Shown here piece by piece: positions 1 to 10,508 of a stretch of 64,000 nucleotides of DNA (positions within the stretch are counted from its first letter, which is position 1; every line of letters starts with the position of its first letter). Below the pieces are notes generated by a model that worked only from the letters and a program-made list of their open reading frames with translations, was not told the DNA's origin and did not search any database. Origin of the DNA: Puccinia triticina (lineage: Eukaryota; Basidiomycota; Pucciniomycetes; Pucciniales; Pucciniaceae); assembly GCF_026914185.1 (NCBI RefSeq), contig NC_070561.1, positions 2,480,001 to 2,544,000 of the forward strand, given 5' to 3'. The position numbers were made by a program, and so were the translations under genes.

Positions 1-289
1 AGATTCGTGAAACTATCAGTTGATGCTAAGCCCGATTCTTGCTATTGAATAAATTTCAACGCACAGGACAGGGTGGATGATTTTTAACTCAGGACGAATA
101 GTTTTCAACTCACGATGGAATTGGAAAATATTAATTTATCTCGTTGGATTTCTGGAAGTAAGTTTTGGAAGATTCGAAGGTCAACAACCGCAGAAACATG
201 AGGGCTTGTCTTAAGCCTAAGACCATACGGCAGATTGGCGGATGGCAGACTTCAGCTTGAGCTGAATAGAACGTCAGTAGATTCAATAA

Positions 290-1105
290 GGCCCCAATTA
301 TAAACGATATTTGAAACTTTATTCAAATATATTTCCGTTTGTTTTGAAGGTCAGTTATAACTCGTTCATAGTTAAATACAGGGTTTCAAAAGTGTTTTTG
401 AGCTCAAAAGTCCTCATCGAGGACTTTTGAAATTGAAATTTGCCAAAATTTGCTAATGTACATGATTACAGGTCTCAATACACCGTATGAGCTCCTGTAC
501 CATAAATCTTGAGGTTGATGTGTCTTTCAATCAACCATGTACACATCTGGCTGGCTGAATTGGGATGCCAGTATCCACCACCCAACCCCCAAACCCACTC
601 GTTCCATCCCCTCCCCACGAGAACGTGTGGACCAACAGCTGCTGGCCTGACTTTGCGCAGGGGCACTACGCGGAATCCTGTGAGGATTCCTTGGGATCCT
701 CGTCAAAGGAGTCCCCGGGTGTACGGAAAGCCCTCCGGACGGGGTCCCTCGGCCCCTCCGTTTGAGAGGCTTGGGGTTGCTGAAGGGGCCCGGGCCAAAG
801 CCGCCGGGCAAGGTCTGCAGATTGAGATAGGCTCCGTTCGACGCAAGCCCGCCGACTGGGTTGCGAGCCCCAGGAGAGTTCCCATGCCAACTGGTCGACC
901 CCTAGTGAAGTAGAACAGTCCAGTTGGCCAGCATTCTTGCTCACCAATGCCAAAATTGGCTGTTTGTGCGCCTGGGTTTATAATTGGCCAGGTTTTGAAT
1001 CACTTTTGAAACCCTGTATTTAGCTATGAATGAGTTATAACTGGGCTTCAAAACAATTGTAAATATATTTGAATAAAGTTTCAAATATTGTTTATAATTG
1101 GGGCC
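290..1105. mobile_element. TIR DNA element A (816 bp, 3-bp TSD)
   Basis: Non-autonomous-looking DNA transposon. Long imperfect terminal inverted repeats run from 290 to about 395 and from about 995 to 1105; both ends read GGCCCCAATTATAAAC inward. They are flanked by a direct TAA at 287-289 and 1106-1108. The interior (about 560-900) is much more GC-rich than the AT-rich arms and has small palindromes, for example an 11-bp stem at 405-429 and another near 671-690. No transposase reading frame is visible. The same 16-bp terminus occurs in the elements at 19978-21908 and 53584-53853. Superfamily is uncertain; a 3-bp duplication would fit a PIF/Harbinger- or CACTA-like transposase. Confidence 0.8.
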
Positions 1106-1108
1106 TAA

Positions 1109-2426
1109 CTCTTCTGAGACAGGCTAGGATTTTCCTGAAAGAAAAGAAATTGGGCGGGAGGTTCCAAGTTATGGCTAACTTGAAGTCAAGTGGAAGGCCG
1201 AAAGCCTTAGAGCCGACCACGACTAACGATGCTACCCCAAAGGCCGAGTGAGGGGGGACGAACATGAAGCATGTATGTACATGAAAGGAGAGCTGATTGA
1301 TTGAAGTTACTCACACGCTTGCAAAAGTGAAACACGGTTCGGTCGGTAACTATAGAATTAGAATAGCAATGCGTTGGGCGAGTCTCCAACAACCAGACCC
1401 GTCCCCTTTTGTAATTTTGTCTAAACATGTGCTGCTAAAGCGGCTGGTAGAAAACACTCTGCCTGATGATTCATTTCAAGGATAGATTGCAAATTTCAGC
1501 CACGCAGCTCCGTGGATGGCAGAACTGGATAGAAAAAATGAAAGCAAAATGAAAGCTGATGAACTCGAGCTTAAGCCAAACCCTCTTCTTCTCTCAGCAA
1601 GCGAAAATAGCCGAATAAATTACCCCAGAGGTCTCTCAAAAGGAGTGTTGTGCAACGTGAGTCTATCGTAACTCTTTCTATTTACCACAAATAACTCTTG
1701 GCAAATTCAACATACACGGCGAAAATCCCTTCTTCACTTCCAGACGTGAAGTGAAGTCAGACCCTGTCAAACCATACATCGGTTTTCCTCAAGCCAGATC
1801 ATGTTTTTCCTCAAGCCACGCTGTGCAGTCAAACCGGTGAACCCGCCATTTGAAACTGTTGAGTCATTGGGGATCTAGTGCTCGGCTCACAGAAAAGGAT
1901 AGACGACAGCTGCTTGCGTCTCGAAGCAACTGAGCCTGCAGCCACGCTGCTTTGCCCAATATGCGCTTGGCGATGACTTGCTCTTACAGGGCGAGGGATT
2001 GTCCTGTATTGCCCGTTCCAAACCCTGCTGGATGTGGCCAACAAGAGAAACATATGTATCCCAATGTTATGCCAAAAGTTGTCCTTGGAGAAATTTACTA
2101 GTAAATACGTTCAGGGAGGAATTGGGCCCATCTGATAATTTGGCCTTTTCCACTGAATGACATGTGTGAAGTAATTCTCCTCTTCGGACCATGGCTTCGT
2201 GAGCAGCTGACTGGGCCAAACTCACTCCTGGCGCCGATCGATTGACCTCTGTCCGCAAGTTCCGCCCCCGGAAGTTTGAAGGCCCCTCTCCTCTGACGGG
2301 CCCCCGAGGTGGCTGCGTCCGACACCTCGCGTGACTCGCGTGCCCTTTGCGCCATAAGCTTTGTGCTTCGAGAGTTCAGTCGATCCGGTCTTGTGTCAGG
2401 TGCCAATCAAACTCGCTACCACCACC
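1109..2426. other. Intergenic, upstream of RFC5
   Basis: About 1.3 kb with no gene I can support. Short open frames on both strands have no recognisable domain, signal peptide or splice partner. The last few hundred bases are the presumed promoter and 5' UTR of the RFC5/RFC3 gene; no clear TATA box is seen. Confidence 0.5.
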
Positions 2427-4008
2427 ATGTAAGTTTTTCAGACCTTACATCCCAGTAACATTCGTAGATAGAGAGCGTCAAACTGATCCATTGAATCTCG
2501 ATTTATAACGCGCGTGATACAGGTCGCTGTTAGTGGACAAGTACCGACCGAAGAAACTCGAGGAGTTGGATTATCATCAGGGATTGTCCGATCGGATTCG
2601 TGCGTTAGCAAAGACGGCCGACTTCCCCCACTGTCTATTCTACGGCCCAAGCGGTGCCGGGAAAAAGACCCGAATTGCTGCTACACTAACCGTTGGTTCA
2701 TCCCCTCTGGAAAGAGATGTTTCCCGACAAGTTGATGGGCGTATGCTAACGATCGGAATCGTTCCCCACTGGCGCGTTTTTCATTTATCTCGATGGACTA
2801 GGAACTTTTCGGACCTGGGGCGCAGAAATTAAGGATCGATCAAAAAGTCTTTGTAACACCATCACGGCGTCGATTAGATGTCCAAGTGGTACAGTCGAAC
2901 TACCATCTCGAACTGACACCATCAGATGTCGGGCAATGGGACCGGAGCGTGGTCCAGGACGTTTTGAAGGAAGTCGGACAAAGTGCCCAACTCGATAGCG
3001 GGGCCACTCAGCGATTCAAAGTAGTCGTCATTCACGGGGCGGATGAACTTACAAACGATGCGCAGGCTGCTCTGCGGCGTACAATGGAGCGCCATACCTC
3101 AACCATGCGCTTGATTCTCTGTGCCAATTCCACTGCTAAAATAATCGGCCCGATCCGAAGTCGTTGTCTGCTACTTCGAGTAGGAGCCCCCAATCCAGAA
3201 CAAGTAAGATCCTTAGCCAATACAGTTTTTCCATCCTCTGATAATTTGCCCTACTTCACTGAACTCATGTGACCGTCTTTAACGTTTCAATCGCTCTTGT
3301 GCTTCGTTTGACTGTCCAGATTGCTCAGGTTTTGAATAATGTATCTAATAAAGCTTTGTTTGCAACCAGTTTACCGGATGAAACTGCGATGGCCATTGCC
3401 TTGTCTTCGAACGGTAACCTGAGGAGGGCTCTTTTAACATTGGATGCGGTTCGAGCACAAGATGAGACATTTTCCAAGGTACCACCAGCAAGTGATCAAC
3501 CCTCTATACAACAAAATGCTGACAACCACTCGCGATCAATTTCAGAGTCGCGCGTCTCCCGATAGTATCCCTCGACCTGATTGGGAAGTTTACATTGATA
3601 AACTGGCCGGCGTGATCGCGAAGGAACAGTCGCCGGATAAGTTATTGGAGGCCCGGGCAATGCTTTATGAACTCCTCGTGCACCTCATTCCTCCTTCAGT
3701 TGTCATCGTCCAGCTTGCGAAGGGTTTGTTAACTCGAGTCGATGACGCTCTCAGACCTGAGATCATCCATTGGGCCGCTTGGTACGAACACCGACTCAGA
3801 TTAGGCAATAAGCCCATCTTCCACCTTGAAGGTTAGTTGTTCCCTTTCGATCACTCATTGCACATAGCTTCATATACTGGATGTATTCGTCTGAACCATT
3901 TATCTTTTGACTCGCCTCATGCTTTCGTCTCTCTCTTTTGCAGCTTTCGTGGCGAAGGTGATGTCACTTTACAAAAATTACAGTATTGGATTGCATGATT
4001 TTATATAA
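2427..4008 (+). CDS. RFC5: Replication factor C small subunit (yeast Rfc5 / human RFC3)
   Basis: Clamp-loader subunit of the RFC complex, which opens and loads PCNA at primer-template junctions in the nucleus. Model of six exons: 2427-2428, 2523-2691, 2802-3203, 3320-3478, 3546-3831, 3944-4008; 360 aa, close to the usual ~355. The protein opens MSLLVDKYRPKKL. The Walker-A-like loop GPSGAGKKT is at residues ~42-50. The degenerate Walker B (HGADELT) and the SRC motif (~176-178) identify the ATPase-degenerate Rfc5/RFC3 type rather than Rfc2-4. The C-terminal collar contains DWEVY and HLEAFVAK. The start codon is split: exon 1 contributes only AT and exon 2 the G. All junction phases agree. The last exon is short, and its exact end (DFI stop) is the least certain part. 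Confidence 0.93.
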
Positions 4009-4842
4009 GAATTTTCTCCAGGATAATGTACTGGTATCAAAGCGATGCAAGTTTTGACGTATTTCCACTTCTGAGGTATTCATTCCAATCCTTTGTACAT
4101 TTTGATGACTGGGAAGAAACGAAGAGAAAAAATAACCCTGTGAGTTTTCAATTCAGTGCGAGTTTGAGCGGGATGCGTGGCCGCTCGATCCGGTCCATAC
4201 CAGAGGCCCTGGATCAACAAGACAATTGGCTTCTCTGTTCCTGTGGATTCCAAACACTACACCACCGGGTGCATTCACTCGTATATGTAGACTCCCCTCA
4301 ACGCCGCACAGTGTGTACTTCGGAACCCGGGTATCCCCACATGCTGGCCCTTCCCGTAGGGTCCCCCGAGCCCTTCGTCCGAGTGGCTTTGTCAGCCGCC
4401 CTATAAAACTCGGGAGGCGAGGCAACACATTGTAGAGTATCTGACATCCAAATTTCTGGAAGACTGGGCCTCCCACGGCAACCTGGCCCACTTGATGAGG
4501 TAGTCATGAGGTAGAATACCATACGCTAAACCTCTCCCGAAGGATACAGATGTTTGGAGTCTCCTTTCACCCTGAGTGTTGCGCTGTACTTCCTGAAGAG
4601 TTGGCCCACTTGTTTCATGAATTGAATTCTGAAAGAGAAACTTGCAAGACTTGACGTAGACCGGTTTGCATATAAAGATGCCAATCGCCCAGGCCGGGTG
4701 CATCCCTCTCCAGTTGCCCCAGACTCACGTGCCGGTTGACCAATTTTCTTCTCCAGCACTTAGCACTGCCGCCTAATTTCAGAATATTCCCCTCCCCTCG
4801 CGTGGCTTCATCCTCAGCTGTGATTGAGAGCGACATCGCGTA
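4009..4842. other. Intergenic, RFC5 to secreted-protein gene
   Basis: 834 bp. Overlapping open frames on both strands (for example 4153-4491 minus and 4226-4435 plus) are mutually contradictory and match nothing known. The right part should hold the promoter of the gene starting at 4843. Confidence 0.5.
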
Positions 4843-7524
4843 ATGAAGCGTCATCAACTGTACTTCCTCGTTGGAATTTTGGATTTATGCCTCGCCGCGG
4901 CATCGGTCTGTTCCTCCCCCCCAAAAATATACCCTAGGGCACTTCCTCACGAAATTGTCGAAGGAGCAAATCCGCTGAGGACAGAGGCAAATGTGCCAAT
5001 TTCCCCAGGCGCACAAAACAATCCACGGCCTGGAAAGCAGTTAAATGTGTTGAACGCCCTTCAAGAGAAATCACCAGGTGAAGATGGCACCAAATTTCAG
5101 TCACTGCCTAATTTTAACTTCCTTCGTGTCAAAAAGCGTCCGGAAAATCTAGCCCTTCCACATGAAAATATTGGTCCACATGCCGTCACAACTGCTAGAG
5201 TCAAAGAAGAGCCAAACGAAAGGAACGACGAAGTCGCGCTCGATTATCGACTCGCCTTTTATCCAAGCACATTACGACCTCAACTTGAAGATAATATTCC
5301 CGATGTTCATGGCGGAAAACGAAAAGATTACCAGGCTGGAAAGGCCACTCACAATAGCGCTCTATCAAAAAAAAAAAAAAAAGAGATGATGAACGACAAG
5401 GGCAAGAAGCCGCTACTCGATGAACCTACGACTCCCCCTCAATCCTCCAGAAAACCTCTTCAACTCGCGAAGGGCACAAACTTTAAACCTTCTCCTCGAC
5501 TAGGACATTACAGGACTCGAACTCAGCCAGGCAAATATTTGGGCTACGAAAAACCGGAGGAGGTTTTTGTCAAACTCATGGCTGCTGCAGTGCCCCAGCC
5601 TTACCTCTGGAACACAGAAACTCGGCTGCTAATGATATCCCTTATGAACAAAATTTTCGAAGATACTTCCACATTGAAAAAACTGGACGAGACTCGAGGA
5701 GCCCTGCTGGCTGCAATAGAGAATTCGCCCCTTGCGAGAAGGTGGATGCGAGTACTCGAACATTTGAAATTGGAAATCTCACCTTTTGTTAACAGCCTGG
5801 GAAAAGACAAGTTGAAAGAGCTCCAAGCTATTCTCAGCAAGAAGGAAGCTGCAAAGAAAGCGTATAAGCCAGCTTACTGCAAACCCGACATGAGTACTGA
5901 AATCCACGATCTTGAACCTTTGTTCAAATCGGTAGCTGGTCATCTTCAAATCGATCCTCAGGAATATATTCCCTGGAAGGAGGCTCAGAGTGAGAATGCA
6001 ATTTGGACATCGCATCCAGATGGGTCAAGTGCTGAAATGACAAACCAGGAGCTAGCAAAAAATGACGGTACAGATGTTCCCCTTCTTTCATGTTCAAAAT
6101 TATGTGCCTGCATTTCCTTCGGTCATGAACAATGCAACCTCATATCGAGAGTGGAAATTTTTACGTCGCTTCTTTGGCTAATTCTCTTTATCATTTTTCC
6201 GAAGGCGATCGTGTGAAACCCACCCGGAGGAGGAGGAAAAGCGCGAACCGCGATATCGGAATCCTTGCCAATTCCATTATTGTCGATGGAGAAGTGTCTG
6301 CGATGCTCAAATGGGAATTTGGGAAAGTTGATCATCCAGAACGTCCATCGGCTTTCAGGTACGACGGTGTTGGGAACGGTATCATGGAAATATACAAAGA
6401 TTCTCTCGAATTGAAAGAATTGAAATATTGTGAGTTTAGCGGCGCGAAATATTATCTTTGGCAGTACGAGAAACTCAATCAAAATTTTCCTCAGTACCCG
6501 AATCCCTCTCAGCAAAAGAGGATGCTTTTAGGAGAGTTTTGGTAATCTTCACTTATTTCTTGAAGCCCATGTTTCTGGCGAATGGGTTCGCCAACAGCCT
6601 ATTCACCAACTTGAAATTATACTTTGGACACGTTTTCCCCGGGACGTCATACGAAATGGGAATTGTTGGGGATTTAGAGGTGATGACAACACTGGGTCGC
6701 TACGCTAACCATAGCGGTTAGCGTAGCGTAGCGCAGCGCGAATGCGCTATTTTTTAGCGTAGCGTTAGCGCAATTGCACGCATATGCGCTAACGCTACGC
6801 GCACGCGGTGCGCAGCTATTTTAGCTGATAGCGTAGCGTTAGCGCAGATGTGCGCAATTGCGCTAACGCTACGCATGCAAGGCGCAGAAGAGCGCGCGCT
6901 ACGCTGCGCTACGCTGCGCTACAGCGCCTTTAGCGGGAAAAAAGGGCTTTTTTTCCGCTAAAAGCGGTGTAGCGCAGCGCAGCGTAGCGTAGCGACTGTA
7001 GCGGCGCGCTAACGCTAACAAAGAATTGGCGCGCTGTTAGCGCCGCTGAAAATTAGCGCAGCGTAGCGGCGCTAACAGCGCGCTAACGCTATGCAAAATA
7101 GATGGGCGCTTTTTGCCGCTACGCTAACACGTAGCGCTGAAATAGCGTAGCGTAGCGTAGCGACCCAGTGTTGGTGATGAGGAGATTGTTTGTGGATCCT
7201 AATCGAGGTCCCTGTCCGTTCAGTTCAGCTTTTTTCAACTTGTGCGAAGAGGCAACTCATAATTTTGAATCGGTTGCAACGAACGCAGTGGAGATGTTAC
7301 AGGTTTTCAAAGCAGGAAACCATGCAGTGATGGCTCAAGTTGAGAACATCAGAAAAGGATCGCCCCAAGGGATGAAGAATCTGGACCAAATCACCATCGA
7401 GGAAGTCGGCGACAACATGGGAGAAAACCAGGCACCCCGCAGCCAGAACCAAGCCTTGAAATTAAGCTGGGTTGAAAAAAATGGCTGGTGGCAACTCACT
7501 CACAGCTCCATTGACAAATGTTAG
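4843..7524 (+). pseudogene. Large secreted protein gene interrupted by a transposon
   Basis: Unrecognised secreted protein. The ORF from 4843 begins with a hydrophobic signal peptide (residues ~7-22, ending LAAASVCSS). A Lys/Pro-rich low-complexity stretch follows, including a Lys run encoded by 15 A at about 5369-5383, then a helical region around 5600-5850. Proposed exons: 4843-6067, 6205-6429 (acceptor after a CTAAT branch and pyrimidines), and 6495-6686 continuing at 7181-7524. The intron at 6430-6494 is GTGAGT..CAG. Exon 3 is broken by a 487-bp element (6687-7173) flanked by a 7-bp GTGATGA duplication. If the element and one duplication are disregarded, the frames on both sides join and the coding length (1986 nt) is a multiple of three. 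In the present sequence translation would stop 11 codons into the element. Candidate effector by context only. The first intron is tentative. Confidence 0.6.
6687..7173. mobile_element. Palindromic GCGTAGCG-repeat element inserted in an exon
   Basis: 487 bp. Perfect inverted ends of at least 20 bp (outermost CAACACTGGGTCGCTACG, and its complement at the right end) with target duplication GTGATGA at 6680-6686 and 7174-7180. Nearly the whole interior is made of permutations of GCGTAGCG and GCTAACGC in both orientations, so it can fold into many nested hairpins. No coding capacity. Ends starting CA and a 7-8 bp duplication suggest a hAT-like non-autonomous element, but this is inference. Confidence 0.8.
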
Positions 7525-8118
7525 ATGAATTCTATTGTGTATTTGTGGCCGTCAATCCCCATTATTATTTTGAACTAACAAGATCTTGATGTTGACACTA
7601 TTTAGAAATCCCATCAGGACCCCTTACGGCACAGATTATTTGATTGAATCTTTTGCAGAAGTAAGGAAACAAATGGCTATCTCACATCTTGCTCAAAATC
7701 ACCCCATATTCCTTCTTTTATTCCATATTCATTCTTTTGTTTGACCTTTCAATTCAATGATGGGTTGCTGCTAGAGATATACCTTCAAATTCATGTTTGA
7801 ATGTCTCAAATAGCAACATCTATATCTTCTTTCATTCTTATTGGAGCCTGTGCACCATCAGATTCACAGTCACACCCAACCATACAATTTACCAAGTACA
7901 TAGTACTAGATATTAATGTTATTTTCTTGACCTGAGAGCCCAAAAAAGGGTGCCGGATAATTGGATAGAGATGGGTTTGTTTCACTGGATCAGCTCAAAT
8001 TCAATGGTGGAAAAAGAAGTAGAAGAACCAGTACTTAGGTAATAGGGGGGTTCACAATTGAGGACTAAAATTTGGAGCTAAATTTAAGGCCTTTATGAAC
8101 AGTGGGTAGACAATTGTA
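7525..8118. other. Intergenic, no feature seen
   Basis: 594 bp AT-rich sequence downstream of the broken secreted-protein gene. It presumably holds that gene's 3' UTR; no other gene or repeat is recognised. Confidence 0.5.
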
Positions 8119-9201
8119 TACACCACACCATTTTTGGATCATAGAAACTCAACCAACCAACTTCAAGTCACTAGTATTGGTGACACTGCAAGAAAAACTC
8201 TATAAACTGCTTGCAGTTGAGATGCAGCAAGCTTGAATCAAGCCTCAGCTCAAGATGGAGTCAAGCACTCAAATTCTGTGCTGTGCACCTTGAGTGTATA
8301 CCTTTTTCCAGCATCCCAATGCTGAACATTCTGTAGTGATCATGCAGTAGGCTGAGGCAAATGTTCAACCTTGAAAATGATCATCCCCCTGAGCACCCTT
8401 TTATTTTATTTTATTAAACACTCCATGTGCCATTGAATCCAGCCAGAATAACATAAAAAGGGTGCATACACATGAAAGGGATATGTACATAAGAAATGAA
8501 TATGTAAGCATGAAAGGTGAATGTGAGAAGGTGTATTAACACATAAAAGGGATATTTACACATGATGAAATGGGTATTTATGCATGAAAGGGGTTTGTAT
8601 GTATGAAAGGAGTATGTGCAGTAAGGGGTATTTGCACATGAAAGGGATATGTAAACATTAAAGGGGTATGGAAATCTGAATGATGAAAGGGGTATTGAAA
8701 GAAAAAACTCACAGGGGACATGTAAACATGAAAGGTTCATGAACGCAGGATGAAAGGGGTACATGCACATGAATGGGGTATGTGCACATAAAGGGGTATG
8801 GACACATTATGAAAGGGGTGAATGCATAAAAAGGGATATGTGCACATGAAAGGGTTATGTGCACACAAAATGGTTATGTGCACATGAAAGGGGTATGTGC
8901 ACATGAAAGGGATATGTGCACATGAAAGGGGTATGTGCACATGAGTTGGGAATTTGCACAGGTATCAACTCAGTATTTTGGAGCTTGTACTCAGGTTTTT
9001 GGAGCTTAGACTCACTCTTGCATAAAATATGAAATTTGCATGTAATCAACCAGTGCTTGATTCTTGCATGAGGCACAGCTTGCCTTGAGCTCTTGCATCT
9101 CAACTGCAAGCAGTTTCTAGAGTTTTTCTTGCAGTGTCACCAATACTAGTGACTTGAAGTTGGTTGGTTGAGTTTCTATGGTCCAAAAATGGTGTGGTGT
9201 A
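8119..9201. mobile_element. Foldback element with ~115-bp inverted arms
   Basis: The arms at about 8119-8235 and 9085-9201 are near-perfect inverted copies. The outer ends read TACACCACACCATTTTTGG inward. Inside each arm is CACTGCAAGAAAAACTCTA followed by CTGCTTGCAGTTGAG. The core is mostly a degenerate minisatellite (8451-8943). No transposase frame is present; reading frames through the core only translate the repeat. An obvious target duplication could not be fixed. Confidence 0.7.
8451..8943. repeat. Degenerate minisatellite, ~18-22 bp units
   Basis: Tandem, imperfect copies of a unit like CATGAAAGGGGTATGTGCA. Units are most regular at 8830-8943 and decay toward the left. This gives long but meaningless open frames rich in Cys, His, Pro and Phe on the minus strand. 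Confidence 0.85.
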
Positions 9202-9751
9202 GAGATGGTTCAAAATAGTCTTCAAAACGCAAATATGGAAAAATAAAAACAAAAATAAAAGTTATGTAATTTACAAAAATTAAACAAAAAAACCAAAAAA
9301 TGCAATAATTTTCTGAAAAAATTTTGAAGGTTGAGGAATGATAGTATGAGATCTGAAATGAATGATGATAAGTCAAAAAATAAGAAAAAAAATGATTCTA
9401 TGTGGTGTAAAAGTTGTGTGGAGTGAGTCATTCATCAGCATACATGGCATTCTGGCACTGTAATGTCCCCATTTTGACTGCAGATTGTCCACCCACCAAG
9501 CCAAACCTTTTTGGGGTCACATTTTTTCATTTATTATCATTCTTTCCATGTTCTATTCTTACTTTCTGTCTATTCACCTTTCTCTGAAAAAAAGAATTAA
9601 GCTTGCAAGAAAAACTTGTGTTTTTCAACTTTTTTTAAAAATTACAACTTTGTTTTTTTCATTTTCATTTTTATTTTCTCATATTCATCTTTGAAAGCCT
9701 ATTTTGAACCATCACACTGAAAGGAACGGCTTGAAGTTGGTGGGGGGAGAT
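9202..9751. other. AT-rich intergenic, no gene
   Basis: Very AT-rich stretch with A/T homopolymer runs. The short Phe/Ile/Tyr-rich open frames are compositional artefacts. Confidence 0.5.
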
Positions 9752-10018
9752 AGGACCCCGGAAGGGGTTTTTCAAGCCGCCTTATGTAGGCTCCAGCCAA
9801 ACTTTAAAAAAAGATACGTGTACACAATGAGTTATTTGAATTTATCTATTCTGCCATCATCACTTTTGTTTTTTAAACCCCTGTACAGGATTAATATGGG
9901 TTTAAAGGTGTCACTACACATATTTTTGTTGATGCATTGAGCCAGGGTAGCTGTAGGTAGGGGCTGTAACGTTTGGATACATACATAAGGCGGCTTGAAA
10001 GACCCCTTCCGGGGTCCT
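9752..10018. mobile_element. MITE, 267 bp, with perfect 8-bp TSD
   Basis: Terminal inverted repeats of about 37 bp begin AGGACCCCGGAAGGGG and continue through a TTCAAGCCGCCTTATGTA segment, with one mismatch (T versus C) between arms. They are flanked by a direct GGGGAGAT at 9744-9751 and 10019-10026. Size, lack of coding sequence and an 8-bp duplication fit a hAT-derived MITE. Confidence 0.85.
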
Positions 10019-10026
10019 GGGGAGAT

Positions 10027-10508
10027 TCTAGAGTCGTGTTGGATACAATTATCAACCACTGTACAACATTATCTCCAGATTCCAGAATGACCTTTGGGTT
10101 GAGCCATGGGCCATGGCCAATCATACCAGCCTATCATTTTGGGTTTTGCCCAAAAATTCATACATTTATTTACATTACCCTTATTTATAGGGGATTTCCA
10201 GGGTCCTTCCATGATCATCCGTTGGGTTGAATTGGAGGTGTCCATATCGGCTTAGACCAGTGTAGAAACCTGTATCCTGTGTGTACCCGAGGACGCCAGA
10301 TAGGTTCCAGATGGCGCAGTTTGCCGGCCGGCCGATGCAAAGCTACTTCACACAGGCCCATCGTTAAAAACACTGCCGACAGCCGGGCGCCTCTCGCGGC
10401 CCCCGGTGCGCCGGTCCCCCGGCCCATGAAATGAGTGAATCACTGAAATGACCCAATATGTAGGAGTTCGGCGGGCGAGACGAACTAGCGAGAAAAAAGC
10501 ACACTCCG
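10027..10508. other. Upstream region of EFM7
   Basis: 482 bp between the MITE and the EFM7 start; presumed promoter and 5' UTR. No gene recognised and no clear TATA box. Confidence 0.5.

Noticed and set aside
509..953. Several overlapping ORFs on both strands inside element A
   Set aside because: Mutually overlapping, GC-driven, no transposase or other domain; treated as shadows within a non-autonomous element.
6699..7166. Short palindromic repeats in the low-complexity insertion, considered as a CRISPR array
   Set aside because: No constant repeat-spacer periodicity, eukaryotic context, and it is bounded by transposon-type inverted ends and target duplications.
8414..9109. Cys/His/Pro-rich minus-strand ORFs
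   Set aside because: They are translations of the degenerate minisatellite, not a protein family.
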